Assembly: GCA_016458225.1 (NCBI GenBank) | Contig: JAEMGR010000030.1 | Coordinates: 62,001 to 126,000, forward strand | Source of the DNA: Myxococcaceae bacterium JPH2 | GTDB taxonomy: Bacteria; Myxococcota; Myxococcia; Myxococcales; Myxococcaceae | Length of the DNA stretch: 64,000 nt | Direction of reading: 5' to 3' | Part shown: positions 24,647 to 35,502 of the stretch, one piece after another | Numbering within the stretch: position 1 is the stretch's first letter | Layout of the letters: each line of letters begins with the position of its first letter | Notes under the pieces: generated by a model | Told to the model about the DNA's origin: nothing | The model's input: the letters and a program-made list of their open reading frames with translations, nothing else | The model's database searches: none | Position numbers and translations under genes: made by a program

Positions 24647-25392
24647 GCGGCTTCAAGGACAAGGTCGTGCTGGTGACAGGCGGTTCGCGCGGCATCGGCC
24701 GGGCGTGTGCGCTGGCGTTCGCGAAGGCGGGCGCGGCCACCGTGGTCATCAGCTACGTGGGCAACGAGGCGGCCGCGCAGGAGACGGTGGCCCTCCTCCA
24801 GAAGGAAGGCGCCAAGGCCGAGGCCGTGCGCTTCGACGTGGCGGACGCCACCGCGTGTGGCAGCGCGGTGGACAGCATCATCAAGGCCCACGGCCGGCTG
24901 GACGTGCTCGTCAACAACGCGGGCGTCGCGGTGGACGGGCTCGTGATGCGCGTGAAGGACGAGGACTGGGACAAGCAGCTCGACACCAACCTCAAGGGCG
25001 CCTTCGCCCTCATCCGCGCCGCCAGCCGTCCCATGATGAAGCAGCGCGGCGGGGCCATCATCAACCTCACCTCCGTGGTGGGCGAGATGGGCAACGGCGG
25101 CCAGGCCGCCTACGCGGCCTCCAAGGCGGGCCTCATCGGCTTGACCAAGTCCGTGGCCAAGGAGCTGGCGAGTCGGAATATCCGCGTGAACGCGGTATCT
25201 CCGGGTTTCATCGGAACGGACATGACGTCTCACCTCGATGACGACCTGCGGCAGAAGATGACCGCGGGCATCCCGCTGGGGCGGTTGGGCAATGCGGATG
25301 AGGTCGCGGGGGCTGTGTTGTTCCTCGCGGGTGACGCGGCGTCCTACATCACCGGTGAGGTCCTGAAGGTAAACGGCGGCATGTACATGTAA
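24643..25392 (+). CDS. fabG: 3-oxoacyl-ACP reductase FabG
   Basis: NADPH-dependent reductase of the elongation cycle, 249 residues, short-chain dehydrogenase fold. The Rossmann motif is VTGGSRGIGR (11-20), NNAG at 91-94, catalytic S144, Y157 and K161 (YAASK). The start at 24643 is fixed by the 4-base overlap with fabD and the family N-terminus; the longer frame upstream reads through fabD out of frame. Confidence 0.97.
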   Translation: MSGFKDKVVLVTGGSRGIGRACALAFAKAGAATVVISYVGNEAAAQETVALLQKEGAKAEAVRFDVADATACGSAVDSIIKAHGRLDVLVNNAGVAVDGLVMRVKDEDWDKQLDTNLKGAFALIRAASRPMMKQRGGAIINLTSVVGEMGNGGQAAYAASKAGLIGLTKSVAKELASRNIRVNAVSPGFIGTDMTSHLDDDLRQKMTAGIPLGRLGNADEVAGAVLFLAGDAASYITGEVLKVNGGMYM

Positions 25393-25399
25393 GCCACGG

Positions 25400-25428
25400 T
25401 TGGATTGCCGCCGGGCGTGGGATATACC
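25400..25428 (+). promoter_or_regulatory. Putative promoter of acpP
   Basis: TTGGAT (25400-25405), a 17-base spacer and TATACC (25423-25428) lie 72 bases before the acpP start in the 107-base fabG-acpP gap. An extra promoter for the abundant acyl carrier protein is expected. The match is by eye. Confidence 0.45.
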
Positions 25429-25499
25429 GCGCCCGCCTTACATCGGCCCGGGAGTAACGCCGGGGCCCCATCTGGTTCCCCCTGGAGGGTTCTACACTT

Positions 25500-25757
25500 A
25501 TGTCGACGTCAACCATCGACCCCAAGGTCGTCGAGTCCAAGGTCAAGTCCATCATCGCCGACCAGCTCGGGGTGGGGGAGGATGAGATCAAGCCTGAGTC
25601 CTCCTTCATCGAGGACCTCGGCGCGGACAGCCTCGACATCGTGGAGCTCGTGATGGCGATGGAGGAGGAGTTCGAGGTCGAGATCCCCGACGAGGAGGCC
25701 GAGAACATCAAGACCGTCGGGGATGCCATCAACTACATCAACACCCACAAGAAGTAG
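25500..25757 (+). CDS. acpP: Acyl carrier protein
   Basis: 85-residue acidic four-helix carrier. The phosphopantetheine attachment serine is S44 in [18 protein letters not shown] ribosome site lies upstream of the ATG. It is placed between fabG and fabF as in E. coli. It is slightly longer than E. coli AcpP because of a Ser/Thr-rich N-terminus. Confidence 0.98.
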   Translation: MSTSTIDPKVVESKVKSIIADQLGVGEDEIKPESSFIEDLGADSLDIVELVMAMEEEFEVEIPDEEAENIKTVGDAINYINTHKK

Positions 25758-25840
25758 CTTGTAGCACCACGGCGTGTCGGGGCAGGTGGAGCGCTGGTAA
25801 CGGCGTTCCCATGCCCTTCGCGGCCAGCGCGGAGAGGAAC

Positions 25841-27097
<1,257 letters not shown>

Positions 27098-27156
27098 TCC
27101 ACGGCTCGGCGGCTCGCGTCCTTCCAGGCGCGGGCCTCGCCGAGACCCTCTCTTCC

Positions 27157-27186
27157 GGGGCGGGGGGCGCAAGCCCTGACCGCCCC
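27157..27186 (+). terminator. GC hairpin between fabF and rpiB
   Basis: GGGGCGG (27157-27163) pairs with CCGCCCC (27180-27186), followed by a short T-containing stretch (GCCTTCTTC). It could end the fab transcript, but it also sits only 20 bases before rpiB. Weak call. Confidence 0.3.
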
Positions 27187-27205
27187 GCCTTCTTCGGAGT
27201 CCCGG

Positions 27206-27649
27206 GTGAGAATCCTCCTTGCTTCCGACCACGCGGGCATCGAGCTGCGCCAGGAGCTGGTCGCGGCGCTCAAGGAGCGCGGCGTCGCCTTCGAGGACGC
27301 GGGCCCTCAGACGCGTGAGTCGGTGGACTACCCCGACTTCGCGTCCAAGGTGTCGCGGGCCGTGGCGGCGGGCGAGGCCACGCTCGGCGTACTCGTGTGC
27401 GGCACGGGCATTGGGATGAGCATCGTGGCCAACAAGCACCGCGGCGTGCGCGCGGCCTTGTGCACCACCGAGTTCGAGGCGCGGATGGCGCGTGCCCACA
27501 ACGACGCCAACGTGCTGTGCCTGGGCCAGCGCGTGGTGGGGGCCGGCGTGGCGCGCGGCATCCTGGAGGCGTTCCTGTCCACCGCCTTCGAGGGCGGGCG
27601 CCACGAGAAGCGCGTTCAGAAGATTCGCGAGGCGGAATCGCAGGGCTAG
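27206..27649 (+). CDS. rpiB: Ribose-5-phosphate isomerase B
   Basis: 147-residue RpiB/LacAB-family sugar-phosphate isomerase for the pentose phosphate pathway. [10 protein letters not shown] at the N-terminus and catalytic C65 in [17 protein letters not shown] are clear. GTG start. rpiB next to glyA is a common arrangement. Confidence 0.95.
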   Translation: MRILLASDHAGIELRQELVAALKERGVAFEDAGPQTRESVDYPDFASKVSRAVAAGEATLGVLVCGTGIGMSIVANKHRGVRAALCTTEFEARMARAHNDANVLCLGQRVVGAGVARGILEAFLSTAFEGGRHEKRVQKIREAESQG

Positions 27650-27687
27650 TTCGCCCGTTACCCGCAGTCTTTGCACCGAGGGAACCC

Positions 27688-28944
27688 ATGGAGAACACCC
27701 GCACGCTGGTCCAGGTTGATCCGGAGATCGCGCACGTCCTCCGCGAGGAGACGCAGCGCCAGGAAGAGGGCCTGGAGCTCATCGCCTCGGAGAACTTCGT
27801 CAGTCCGGCGGTGATGGAGGCGGTGGGCTCGGTGCTCACCAACAAGTACGCCGAAGGCTACCCCGGCAAGCGCTACTACGGCGGTTGCGAGGTGGTGGAC
27901 GTGGCCGAGAACCTGGCCATCAGCCGCGCGAAGGAGCTGTTCGGCGCGGACTCGGTCAACGTGCAGGCGCACTCGGGCAGCCAGGCGAACATGGGCGCGT
28001 ACATGGCGCTGATGAAGCCGGGTGACACCATGCTGTCCCTGGACCTGAACTCCGGCGGACACCTCACCCACGGCGCGGCCTTCAACTTCTCCGGCAAGCT
28101 CTACAAGGTCGTCCACTACGGCCTGACGCGCGACACGGAGACCATCGACTTCGCGCAGGTGGAGTCGCTGGCCAAGGAGCACAAGCCCAAGGTCATCGTC
28201 GTGGGCGCGAGCGCCTATCCGCGCACCATCGACTTCGCGAAGTTCCGTGAGATCGCCGACGCCGTGGGCGCCGCCATGATGGTGGACATGGCCCACATCG
28301 CGGGCCTGGTGGCCGCGGGCGTGCACCCCTCGCCGGTGCCCTTCGCGGAGATCGTCACCACCACCACGCACAAGACGCTGCGCGGTCCGCGCGGCGGCAT
28401 GGTGCTCAGCCGCGAGCCGTTCGCCAAGGTCATCAACAGCCAGATCTTCCCGGGCATCCAGGGCGGACCGCTGATGCACGTCATCGCGGGCAAGGCCGTG
28501 GCCTTCAAGGAAGCGCTGACGCCCGAATTCAAGGCCTACCAGCGGCAGCTCGTCGCCAACGCGAAGGCGCTGGCCGAGGCGCTGAAGTCGGCGGGGCTGC
28601 GGCTGACGTCGGGCGGCACGGACAACCACCTGATGCTGGTGGACCTGCGCCCCAAGAACCTCACCGGCAAGGTGGCCGAGGCGGTCCTGGACAAGGCTGG
28701 CATCACGGTGAACAAGAACATGATTCCGTTCGACCCGGAGAAGCCGATGGTCACGTCCGGCATCCGGGTGGGCACGCCCGCCATCACCACGCGCGGCATG
28801 CGCGAGGCGGACATGGCCGTGGTGGGCCGGCTCATCGGCGACGCGCTGGACCACGCGCAGGACGATGCGGCGCTGGCGCGGATCCGCGGGCAGGTGAAGG
28901 AGCTGGCGAAGGGCTTCCCGCTGTATGCCTCGCGGCTGAAGTAG
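27688..28944 (+). CDS. glyA: Serine hydroxymethyltransferase
   Basis: PLP enzyme that converts serine and tetrahydrofolate to glycine and methylene-THF; 418 residues. The PLP lysine is K229 in [14 protein letters not shown], matching the E. coli position. Other family stretches are LIASENFVS and [15 protein letters not shown]. The start MENTRTL follows GAGGGAACCC; the longer frame upstream reads through rpiB. Confidence 0.98.
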   Translation: MENTRTLVQVDPEIAHVLREETQRQEEGLELIASENFVSPAVMEAVGSVLTNKYAEGYPGKRYYGGCEVVDVAENLAISRAKELFGADSVNVQAHSGSQANMGAYMALMKPGDTMLSLDLNSGGHLTHGAAFNFSGKLYKVVHYGLTRDTETIDFAQVESLAKEHKPKVIVVGASAYPRTIDFAKFREIADAVGAAMMVDMAHIAGLVAAGVHPSPVPFAEIVTTTTHKTLRGPRGGMVLSREPFAKVINSQIFPGIQGGPLMHVIAGKAVAFKEALTPEFKAYQRQLVANAKALAEALKSAGLRLTSGGTDNHLMLVDLRPKNLTGKVAEAVLDKAGITVNKNMIPFDPEKPMVTSGIRVGTPAITTRGMREADMAVVGRLIGDALDHAQDDAALARIRGQVKELAKGFPLYASRLK

Positions 28945-28963
28945 AAGGAGCCTGTCCCCTCCC

Positions 28964-29467
28964 GTGCGCTGCCCCTTCTGCCAGGACGCCGAGAACAAGG
29001 TCATCGACTCGCGCGAGTCGCACGAGGGCTCGGTCATCCGCCGACGCCGCGAGTGCCTGGCGTGCAAGCGACGCTTCACCACGTATGAGCGGGTGGAGGA
29101 GCTCTACCCGCTCATCGTGAAGAAGGACGGCCGGCGCGAGGCGTTCGACCGGGAGAAGATCCTCAATGGCCTGAAGAAGGCCTGCGAGAAGCGGCCGGTG
29201 TCGGTGGACCAGATGGAGTCCACCATCGAGGACATCGAGCGGGTGCTCCAGGGGATGGGGGAGAAGGAAGTCCCCTCGTCCTATCTGGGCGAGCAGGTGA
29301 TGCGCCGGCTCCAGCAGATGGACGAAGTGGCGTATGTGCGCTTCGCGTCCGTGTACCGCAGCTTCCGCGACATCGCCGAGTTCATGCACGAGTTGAAGGA
29401 CCTGCTCGAGGACTCGGAGCGCGAGCGAAAGGCAAAGCCTGCTGCGCCTCCGGTCAAGGGCGGTTAG
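28964..29467 (+). CDS. nrdR: Transcriptional repressor NrdR
   Basis: 167-residue NrdR: an N-terminal zinc ribbon with C3, C6, C31 and C34, then an ATP-cone ([16 protein letters not shown]) that senses dATP/ATP. It represses ribonucleotide reductase genes. GTG start. Lies 19 bases after glyA and 9 before ribD, so the promoter is shared. Confidence 0.96.
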   Translation: MRCPFCQDAENKVIDSRESHEGSVIRRRRECLACKRRFTTYERVEELYPLIVKKDGRREAFDREKILNGLKKACEKRPVSVDQMESTIEDIERVLQGMGEKEVPSSYLGEQVMRRLQQMDEVAYVRFASVYRSFRDIAEFMHELKDLLEDSERERKAKPAAPPVKGG

Positions 29468-29476
29468 GAAGGGCGT

Positions 29477-30640
29477 ATGCGGTTGCTGACGCGGGCACGG
29501 TTGGAGGCCTCCCGGACGCCTCGGGCGAAGCGCGCGGCGGACTTCGACCGCGCGGTGGCCGAGTTCTTCATGCGCATCGCCCTGGAGGAAGCCTCCAAGG
29601 GCCTGGGGCGCACCAGCCCCAACCCCGTGGTGGGCGCGGTGCTGGTGAAGGGCGGCAGGATCATCGCGCGCGGCTTTCACAAGAAAGCCGGCACGGCCCA
29701 CGCGGAGGTCGTCGCGCTGGAGGCCGCTGGCACCAAGGCGCGCGGCGCGGACCTCTACACGACGCTGGAGCCGTGCGACCACTATGGCCGCACGCCGCCG
29801 TGCAGCCTGGCCATCCTGGAGGCCGGCGTGCGCCGCGTCTTCTGTGGCTCGGCGGATCCGAACCCGCTGGTGAGCGGCAAGGGCGTGGCGCGGCTGCGGC
29901 GCGGCGGGGTGAAGGTGGTGACGGGCGTGCTCCAGGAGGAAGCGGACGCGCTCAACCGGCCCTTCTTCCACGTGCTGCGCACGGGCCTGCCGTGGGTGAC
30001 GATGAAGGCGGCGGTGACGCTCGACGGCAAGCTGGCCACGGCCACCGGCGACTCTCGCTGGGTGACGGGCGAGGCGGCGCGCGCGTGGGTGCATCAGCTT
30101 CGCGACCGGGTGGACGCCATCCTCGTGGGCGCCAACACGGTGCGGCTGGACGACCCGAAGCTCACCACGCGGCTCCCCGGTGGCGGCGGCAAGGACGCGG
30201 TGCGCGTGGTGGTGGACTCGCGGCTGCGGCTGTCGGCCAACGCCACGGTCTTCACGCAGCGCAGCTCGGCGCGCACGGTGGTGGCCACGCTGGAGGACCC
30301 CGAGGGCCGCAAGGCGCGGAAGCTCGCGGCGTTGGGCGTGGACGTGTGGCAGGTGCGCGCCAAGAAGGACCGCGTGGACCTGACCGCCCTGTTGCGCCGC
30401 ATGGCCAAGGCGGGGATGAGCCACGTGCTCGTCGAGGGTGGCTCCGAGCTGTACGCCTCCCTGCTGCGCGAGCGGCGGGCCAACGCGCTCGCCCTCTTCC
30501 TGGCGCCCAAGCTGATTGGCGCCTCCGGCCTGTCCTGGGCGGGCGACCTGGGCGTCCAGGCCATGTCCCAGGCCTTGAAGGTGAAGAACCTCACCTTGGA
30601 GCACATCGGCGAGGACGTCCTGCTCCAAGCGCTGCTGTGA
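29477..30640 (+). CDS. ribD: Bifunctional riboflavin deaminase/reductase RibD
   Basis: 387-residue enzyme for the second and third steps of riboflavin synthesis. The deaminase half has zinc ligands H75 (HAE), C100 and C109 (PCDHYGRTPPC); the reductase half starts near LPWVTMKAAVTLDGKLATATG. An N-terminal extension of about 25 residues, rich in Arg and Ala, precedes the family start. Confidence 0.96.
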   Translation: MRLLTRARLEASRTPRAKRAADFDRAVAEFFMRIALEEASKGLGRTSPNPVVGAVLVKGGRIIARGFHKKAGTAHAEVVALEAAGTKARGADLYTTLEPCDHYGRTPPCSLAILEAGVRRVFCGSADPNPLVSGKGVARLRRGGVKVVTGVLQEEADALNRPFFHVLRTGLPWVTMKAAVTLDGKLATATGDSRWVTGEAARAWVHQLRDRVDAILVGANTVRLDDPKLTTRLPGGGGKDAVRVVVDSRLRLSANATVFTQRSSARTVVATLEDPEGRKARKLAALGVDVWQVRAKKDRVDLTALLRRMAKAGMSHVLVEGGSELYASLLRERRANALALFLAPKLIGASGLSWAGDLGVQAMSQALKVKNLTLEHIGEDVLLQALL

Positions 30641-30685
30641 CGCGCGGGCGCATCCGGGCTCGCCTTTGGTGATAAGCCCGGCGCC

Positions 30686-31339
30686 ATGTTCACCGGTCTC
30701 ATTCAGGATGTGGGGGTCGTGGAGCGCGTCGTCCCCGGCGCGATGACCGACCTGTGGATTCGCACCGCGCTGGGCGCGGCCCAGTTCGAGCTGGGCGAGT
30801 CCATCGCCGTGGAGGGCGCGTGCCTCACGGTGGTGTCGCGCTCGGCGGACACCTTCCAGGTCCAAGCGGCGCCCGAGACGCTGCGGCGCACCACCCTGGG
30901 GGCCTTCCGGCCCGGGGACAAGGTGAACCTGGAGCGCGCCCTGGCGCTGGGGGACCGGCTGGGCGGGCACCTGGTGGCGGGGCACGTGGACGCCGTCAGC
31001 CAGGTGCTGGAGACGTACGCCGAAGGGGGCTCATGGGTGATGGTCTTCGCGCTGCCCCCCGAGCTGGCCCCGTGCTTCATCGAGAAGGGCTCGGTGGCCA
31101 TCGACGGCATCAGTCTGACGGTGAACACCGTGGGGGCGGACCGGTTCAGCGTCCAGCTCATCCCGGAGACGCAGGAGCGCACCACCCTGCGGGCCAAGGG
31201 GGTGGGGTCGCGGGTGAACCTGGAGGGGGACCTGATTGGCAAGTACGTGGCCCGGCTGTTCACGCTCCGGGGCGGGCAGGCGGGCCCGGGGCTGACCGAG
31301 GCGGCCTTGCGGGCCGCGGGCTTCGGGGCTCGGGAGTAG
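30686..31339 (+). CDS. ribE: Riboflavin synthase alpha subunit
   Basis: 217-residue enzyme that dismutates two lumazines to riboflavin. It shows the two-fold internal repeat: [13 protein letters not shown] with a first barrel, then [12 protein letters not shown] with a second. It sits between ribD and ribH. No ribBA gene lies between it and ribH, unlike many delta-proteobacteria. Confidence 0.96.
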   Translation: MFTGLIQDVGVVERVVPGAMTDLWIRTALGAAQFELGESIAVEGACLTVVSRSADTFQVQAAPETLRRTTLGAFRPGDKVNLERALALGDRLGGHLVAGHVDAVSQVLETYAEGGSWVMVFALPPELAPCFIEKGSVAIDGISLTVNTVGADRFSVQLIPETQERTTLRAKGVGSRVNLEGDLIGKYVARLFTLRGGQAGPGLTEAALRAAGFGARE

Positions 31340-31374
31340 CGACGCGGGCGCGCGGATGGTGTAGGACGCGCGCC

Positions 31375-31875
31375 ATGCCTCGCTATTTCGAAGGGGATTT
31401 CCTCCCGCCCAAGGGCCGGTTCGCCATCTGCGTGGCGCGCTTCAACAGCTTCATCACCGAGGAGCTGCTGAAGGGCGCAGTGGACACGCTGGTGCGTCAC
31501 GGCGTGGCGGACGGGGACATCGATGTCTTCCGCTGTCCGGGGACGTATGAGCTTCCCGGCCTCACGCGCCGCGTCGCGGAGACGCGCCAGTACGCGGGAA
31601 TGATTACGCTGGGCGCCGTCATCCGGGGCGGCACGCCTCACTTCGACTACGTGGCCGGGGAGTGCGCCAAGGGCATCGGCTCGGTGGCGTTCAACGCGGC
31701 GGCGGGCACTCCGGCGACGGCGGTGACGTTCGGCGTGCTGACGTGCGATACGGTGGAGCAGGCCATTGACCGGGCGGGCGTGAAGGCGGGCAACAAGGGC
31801 GCCGAGGCCGCGGTGGCGTGCATCGAGATGGTGAATCTCTTCGCGCGCATGGCCGCGCCGGAGAAGAAGGGTTAA
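31375..31875 (+). CDS. ribH: 6,7-dimethyl-8-ribityllumazine synthase
   Basis: 166-residue lumazine synthase. Family motifs are [40 protein letters not shown] (catalytic His) and [12 protein letters not shown]. It supplies the substrate of RibE. The ATG at 31375 matches the family start; the longer frame overlaps ribE. Confidence 0.96.
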   Translation: MPRYFEGDFLPPKGRFAICVARFNSFITEELLKGAVDTLVRHGVADGDIDVFRCPGTYELPGLTRRVAETRQYAGMITLGAVIRGGTPHFDYVAGECAKGIGSVAFNAAAGTPATAVTFGVLTCDTVEQAIDRAGVKAGNKGAEAAVACIEMVNLFARMAAPEKKG

Positions 31876-31880
31876 CGCGG

Positions 31881-32306
31881 ATGGGCGCGCGTAGAACGGG
31901 ACGCGAGCGGGCGCTTCAGGCGCTCTACCAGCTCGAGATGACCCCGAGTGGCAGCTCGGCCGAGGCGCTTGCCTCGGCGTGGGCGGCCTCCCAGGAGGAC
32001 GGCAAGCCGGAGCCCGACGCGGTGAAGTTCGCCCGCGAGCTGGTGGACGGGGTGCAGGGCCACCTGACCGAGATTGATCAGCTCATCGAGAAGCACAGCC
32101 ACAACTGGCGGCTGGACCGCATGTCCCGCATCGACCGGAACGTGCTGCGGCTGGGCATCTTCGAGCTGAAGTACCGCCCGGACATCCCCCGCAAGGTGTC
32201 CATCAACGAGGCGGTGGAGCTGGGCAAGAACTTCGGGACGGAGGAGTCGAGCGCCTTCGTCAACGGACTCCTGGACCGCGTGGCGGTCGCACTCGGGAAG
32301 CCGTGA
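31881..32306 (+). CDS. nusB: Transcription antitermination factor NusB
   Basis: 141-residue all-helical RNA-binding protein for rRNA antitermination. Family stretches are RTGRERALQALYQLEM, NWRLDRMSRIDRNVLRLG and PRKVSINEAVELGKNFG. The ATG lies 5 bases after ribH; the ribH-nusB order is widely conserved. Its stop overlaps the next gene start by 4 bases. Confidence 0.96.
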   Translation: MGARRTGRERALQALYQLEMTPSGSSAEALASAWAASQEDGKPEPDAVKFARELVDGVQGHLTEIDQLIEKHSHNWRLDRMSRIDRNVLRLGIFELKYRPDIPRKVSINEAVELGKNFGTEESSAFVNGLLDRVAVALGKP

Positions 32307-32794
32307 GCCAGACGACCCCCCTGGATGTGGGCTTCGAGGGCCTGGACGCGCTGGGCGACGTGGATGCCCTGTGTCTGTTCGTGGCCGAGGACGATCGCCC
32401 CCTGCCGGCCACGGCGGGGTTCGTGGACTGGCGCCTGTGCGGCGCGCTGTCTCGGGTACTCCAGGGGGGCTTCTTCACCGGAGTGAAGGACGACTGGCTC
32501 CTGTTGCCATCGGACGGGAAGCTGCCCGTGCCGCGCATCTTCGTGGTGGGCCTGGGCCCCCGGAAGAAGCTCGACGCCGCTTCTCTGGGAGCGGCGTTGG
32601 CCGGCGCGGCGACGGTGCTGGGCCGGGCGAAGGTGAACGCGGTGGCCCTGGAGGTCCCGGCGGGGGGGCTCCTGGATGACACCGCCCGGATGGAGGCCTA
32701 CCAGCGGCACTTCCTGCCGGCGTTCAAGGGAGGACGGGTGTCCCTCCTGGCGGACAAGGCGCTCGTGCGATTGCTGCCAGCCCGCAAGGGCTGA
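32303..32794 (+). CDS. Stand-alone M17 leucyl aminopeptidase N-terminal domain
   Basis: 163-residue protein matching only the N-terminal macro-like domain of M17 leucyl aminopeptidases (VDALCLFVAEDDRPLP, KLPVPRIFVVGLGPRKKL, SLGAALAGAATVLGRAKVNAVALEVP). The metal-binding catalytic domain is absent and nothing like it follows. The GTG start overlaps the nusB stop (GTGA). It is presumably non-catalytic, perhaps a binding or regulatory protein. Confidence 0.8.
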   Translation: MSQTTPLDVGFEGLDALGDVDALCLFVAEDDRPLPATAGFVDWRLCGALSRVLQGGFFTGVKDDWLLLPSDGKLPVPRIFVVGLGPRKKLDAASLGAALAGAATVLGRAKVNAVALEVPAGGLLDDTARMEAYQRHFLPAFKGGRVSLLADKALVRLLPARKG

Positions 32795-32851
32795 CGCTCG
32801 GCGGACGCACCCCGAGTCTGGTAGCATCGGGGGCCCGGGGCGAGAGCGCGC

Positions 32852-33226
32852 ATGAGGTTCAAGGTGCTGATCGTGGAGGACTCCAAGGCGTCGCGCGAGT
32901 TCATCGCCGCGACCGTGGAGGCCGTGGACGAGGTGGAAGCCATCAGCACCTCCAGCGGCTTCGAGGCGCTCAAGCTGCTGCCGCGCCACCGGTTCGACCT
33001 CATCATCACCGACATCAACATGCCCGACATCAACGGGCTGGAGCTCATCAACTTCGTCAAGAAGAACCCCAACTACCGGGACGTGCCGCTGTTCATCATC
33101 ACGACCGAGGGGCGTGACCAGGACCGAGAGCGCGGCATGGCCCTGGGCGCGGCGGAGTACCTGGTGAAGCCGTTCGTGCCGGGCAGCCTGGAAGGGCTCC
33201 TGCGGCGGTACCTGAAGCTCCCGTGA
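32852..33226 (+). CDS. cheY: CheY-like single-domain response regulator
   Basis: 124-residue receiver with E9/D10, phosphoacceptor D54 (TDINMPD) and K in YLVKPF. It opens the chemosensory operon and overlaps the cheA start. No output domain, so it acts through protein contacts or as a phosphate sink. A second such protein ends the Che block at 40.6 kb. Confidence 0.92.
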   Translation: MRFKVLIVEDSKASREFIAATVEAVDEVEAISTSSGFEALKLLPRHRFDLIITDINMPDINGLELINFVKKNPNYRDVPLFIITTEGRDQDRERGMALGAAEYLVKPFVPGSLEGLLRRYLKLP

Positions 33227-35460
33227 TGACCGGCGCCAAGGCATTGGCGGAGTTCGTCGCCGAGGCCACGGAGATCCTGGATGCCCTCGGGCGGGACCTG
33301 CTCGCCCTGGACGAGGTGCGCGGGCGCGACGACGCGGACCCCGAGCGGGTCAACGGCCTGTTCCGCGCGGCGCACTCGCTCAAGGGGCTGGCGGGCCTGT
33401 TCGGGCAGGAGCGCATCGCTCGGCTGGCGAACGGCGCCGAGGACCTGCTGGACCGGCTGCGACTGGGGCGCCTGCGGCTGGACGACGCGGTGCTGGACTC
33501 GCTGGTGGACGCGCTGGACACGTTCCAGTCCCTCCTGGCCGAAGCGTCGCGAGGCGAGGAGACGGACGGCCTGAGCCGGCGCGCCGAGGACATGGCGACG
33601 CGGCTGGCCCGACTGGGTTCGCCGCCGCGCGCCGCCGAGGAGGATCCGCTCGAGCGGTTGGAGCTGGACCCGCAGGTCCGCGCCGTCTTCACCGAGTACG
33701 AGGAGCACCGGCTGCGCGAGAACGTGCGCCGGGAGGTGTCGCTCTGGCGGGTGCGTGCCGCGTTCGATTTGTCCGATTTTGATCAAGGGCTGGCGGACCT
33801 GAACGCGCGCCTCAAGCCGCTCGGGGAGATCATCAGCACCTTGCCGTCGGCGCGGCCGGGCGGGGTGAACGGCATCGCGTTCGATCTCATCTTCGGCGCG
33901 CAGGTCAACGGCGACGCGCTCACGGCGGGGCTGCTGGGCACTCCCGCGGAGCTGTTCCAGCTTCCGGTGCGTCCGGTGCTCGGGGCGATGCCCGTGGCGG
34001 CGGTGGCTCCGACCGAGGCCGCTCCCAGCCCGAAGGCACGACGCGGAGGCGGCCGGAAGAAGGCGGCCCGCGCGCCGACTCCCTCGGAAGAGCCCCCGGT
34101 GCTCCCAGCGACGGAGGGCAAGACGGGCGAGGCTCCTCGCCCCGCGCCCGTGGCTCCGCCGCGCATGCGCGCCGTGCCGGCGGTGGAGAGCGCGGCACCC
34201 GTGGTGACAGAGGCCGGCTCGGCGCGTCCCGAGGTGGAGCCGTCGCTGCGCTCGCTGACGCAGACGGTGCGCGTGGACATCGGGCGGCTGGATGGGCTCA
34301 TCAACATGGTGGGAGAGCTCCTGCTCATCAAGGCGAACCTCCAGCGGCTCGCGGAGACGACGCGGCAGGATGGCGCCATCGCGGTGTCGAAGCTCTTCGG
34401 GCAAGAGCTGGCGCGCGAGACGCGGCAGCTCGAGCGCAAGCTGGAGGCGCTCCAGGAAGGGCTGCTCGAGGCGCGCATGGTGCCGGTGGGTCAGGTGTTC
34501 GACAAGCTGGCCCGACTGGTGCGTCGCATCGCCCGCGATGCGGGGAAGGAGATCGACTTCGTCATCAGCGGCGGCGAGGTCGAGCTGGACAAGCTCATCG
34601 TCGAGGAGCTGAGCGATCCGCTCATGCACCTCATCCGCAACGCCATCGACCATGGCGCGGAGCCTCCGGAGGCGCGGCTCGCGGCGGGCAAGTCGCGGCG
34701 CGCGGTGGTGCAGCTGCACGCCGAGCAGAAGGGCAACCACGTCGTCATCAGCGTGAGCGACGACGGCTCGGGCATCGACGAGACCGGGGTGCGAGACGTG
34801 GCGCTCGCGCGGCGGCTCGTCACGCCCGCGCAGGCGGCGGAGATGAGCCGTCGTGAGCTGCTCAACCTCATCTTCCTGCCTGGCTTCTCCACGCGCGACC
34901 GGGTGAGCGAGCTGTCCGGCCGAGGCGTGGGCCTGGACGTGGTGAAGAACAACCTGGGCAACCTGTCCGGCATCATCGACGTGTGGAGCGAGCGAGGGCG
35001 CGGCACCGCGTTCCACCTGACCTTGCCGGTGACGCTGGCCATCATCCGCGCGCTGGTGGTGGGCGTGAGCGGCCGCACGTACGCGGTGCCGCTCAACAGC
35101 GTGCTGGAGATCCTCGCGGTGCGGCCGGAGGACATCAGCACGGTGGAGCGCCGGGAGGTGCTGGACCTGCGGGGCCAGACGCTGCCGTTCCTGCGCCTCG
35201 CGCGGCTGTTCCATCTGCCGGAGCGCCCGGTGGGGCGTCACTTCGTGGTGGTGGTGGGCCTGGCGCAGCAGCGCATGGGCATCGCGGTGGACGAGTTGCA
35301 TGGGCAACAGGACATCGTCACCAAGCCCCTGGGTGGTCGCTTGCGCTCGGTCCGGGGCATCTCGGGGGCCACGGACCTGGGCAACCGCCGCACCGTGTTG
35401 GTGCTGGATGTGGCGGAGCTGCTGGAGGAAGGCATCGCCCAGGAGCGGCGCCGCGCCTGA
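33223..35460 (+). CDS. cheA: Chemosensory histidine kinase CheA
   Basis: 745-residue CheA. The Hpt domain has phosphoacceptor H51 (AAHSLKGLAG). It is followed by an alternative middle domain (about 150-240, GEIISTLPS...FDLIFGAQV), a Pro/Ala-rich linker, the dimer helix region (VDIGRLDGLINMVGELLLIKA), the ATPase domain (LIRNAIDHG, DDGSGI, FSTRDRVSELSGRGVGLDVV) and a CheW-like end (about 600-740). No receiver is attached. The start is GTG 33223 or ATG 33226. Kinase of an array whose receptor is not encoded here. Confidence 0.95.
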   Translation: MMTGAKALAEFVAEATEILDALGRDLLALDEVRGRDDADPERVNGLFRAAHSLKGLAGLFGQERIARLANGAEDLLDRLRLGRLRLDDAVLDSLVDALDTFQSLLAEASRGEETDGLSRRAEDMATRLARLGSPPRAAEEDPLERLELDPQVRAVFTEYEEHRLRENVRREVSLWRVRAAFDLSDFDQGLADLNARLKPLGEIISTLPSARPGGVNGIAFDLIFGAQVNGDALTAGLLGTPAELFQLPVRPVLGAMPVAAVAPTEAAPSPKARRGGGRKKAARAPTPSEEPPVLPATEGKTGEAPRPAPVAPPRMRAVPAVESAAPVVTEAGSARPEVEPSLRSLTQTVRVDIGRLDGLINMVGELLLIKANLQRLAETTRQDGAIAVSKLFGQELARETRQLERKLEALQEGLLEARMVPVGQVFDKLARLVRRIARDAGKEIDFVISGGEVELDKLIVEELSDPLMHLIRNAIDHGAEPPEARLAAGKSRRAVVQLHAEQKGNHVVISVSDDGSGIDETGVRDVALARRLVTPAQAAEMSRRELLNLIFLPGFSTRDRVSELSGRGVGLDVVKNNLGNLSGIIDVWSERGRGTAFHLTLPVTLAIIRALVVGVSGRTYAVPLNSVLEILAVRPEDISTVERREVLDLRGQTLPFLRLARLFHLPERPVGRHFVVVVGLAQQRMGIAVDELHGQQDIVTKPLGGRLRSVRGISGATDLGNRRTVLVLDVAELLEEGIAQERRRA

Positions 35461-35502
35461 GCCCCGCGCACCTCACCGTGCGGGCTGCTATCCTTGGCCG
35501 CT

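Noticed and set aside
29460-29480. FMN riboswitch before ribD
   Set aside because: Only 9 bases separate nrdR and ribD, too short for the element.
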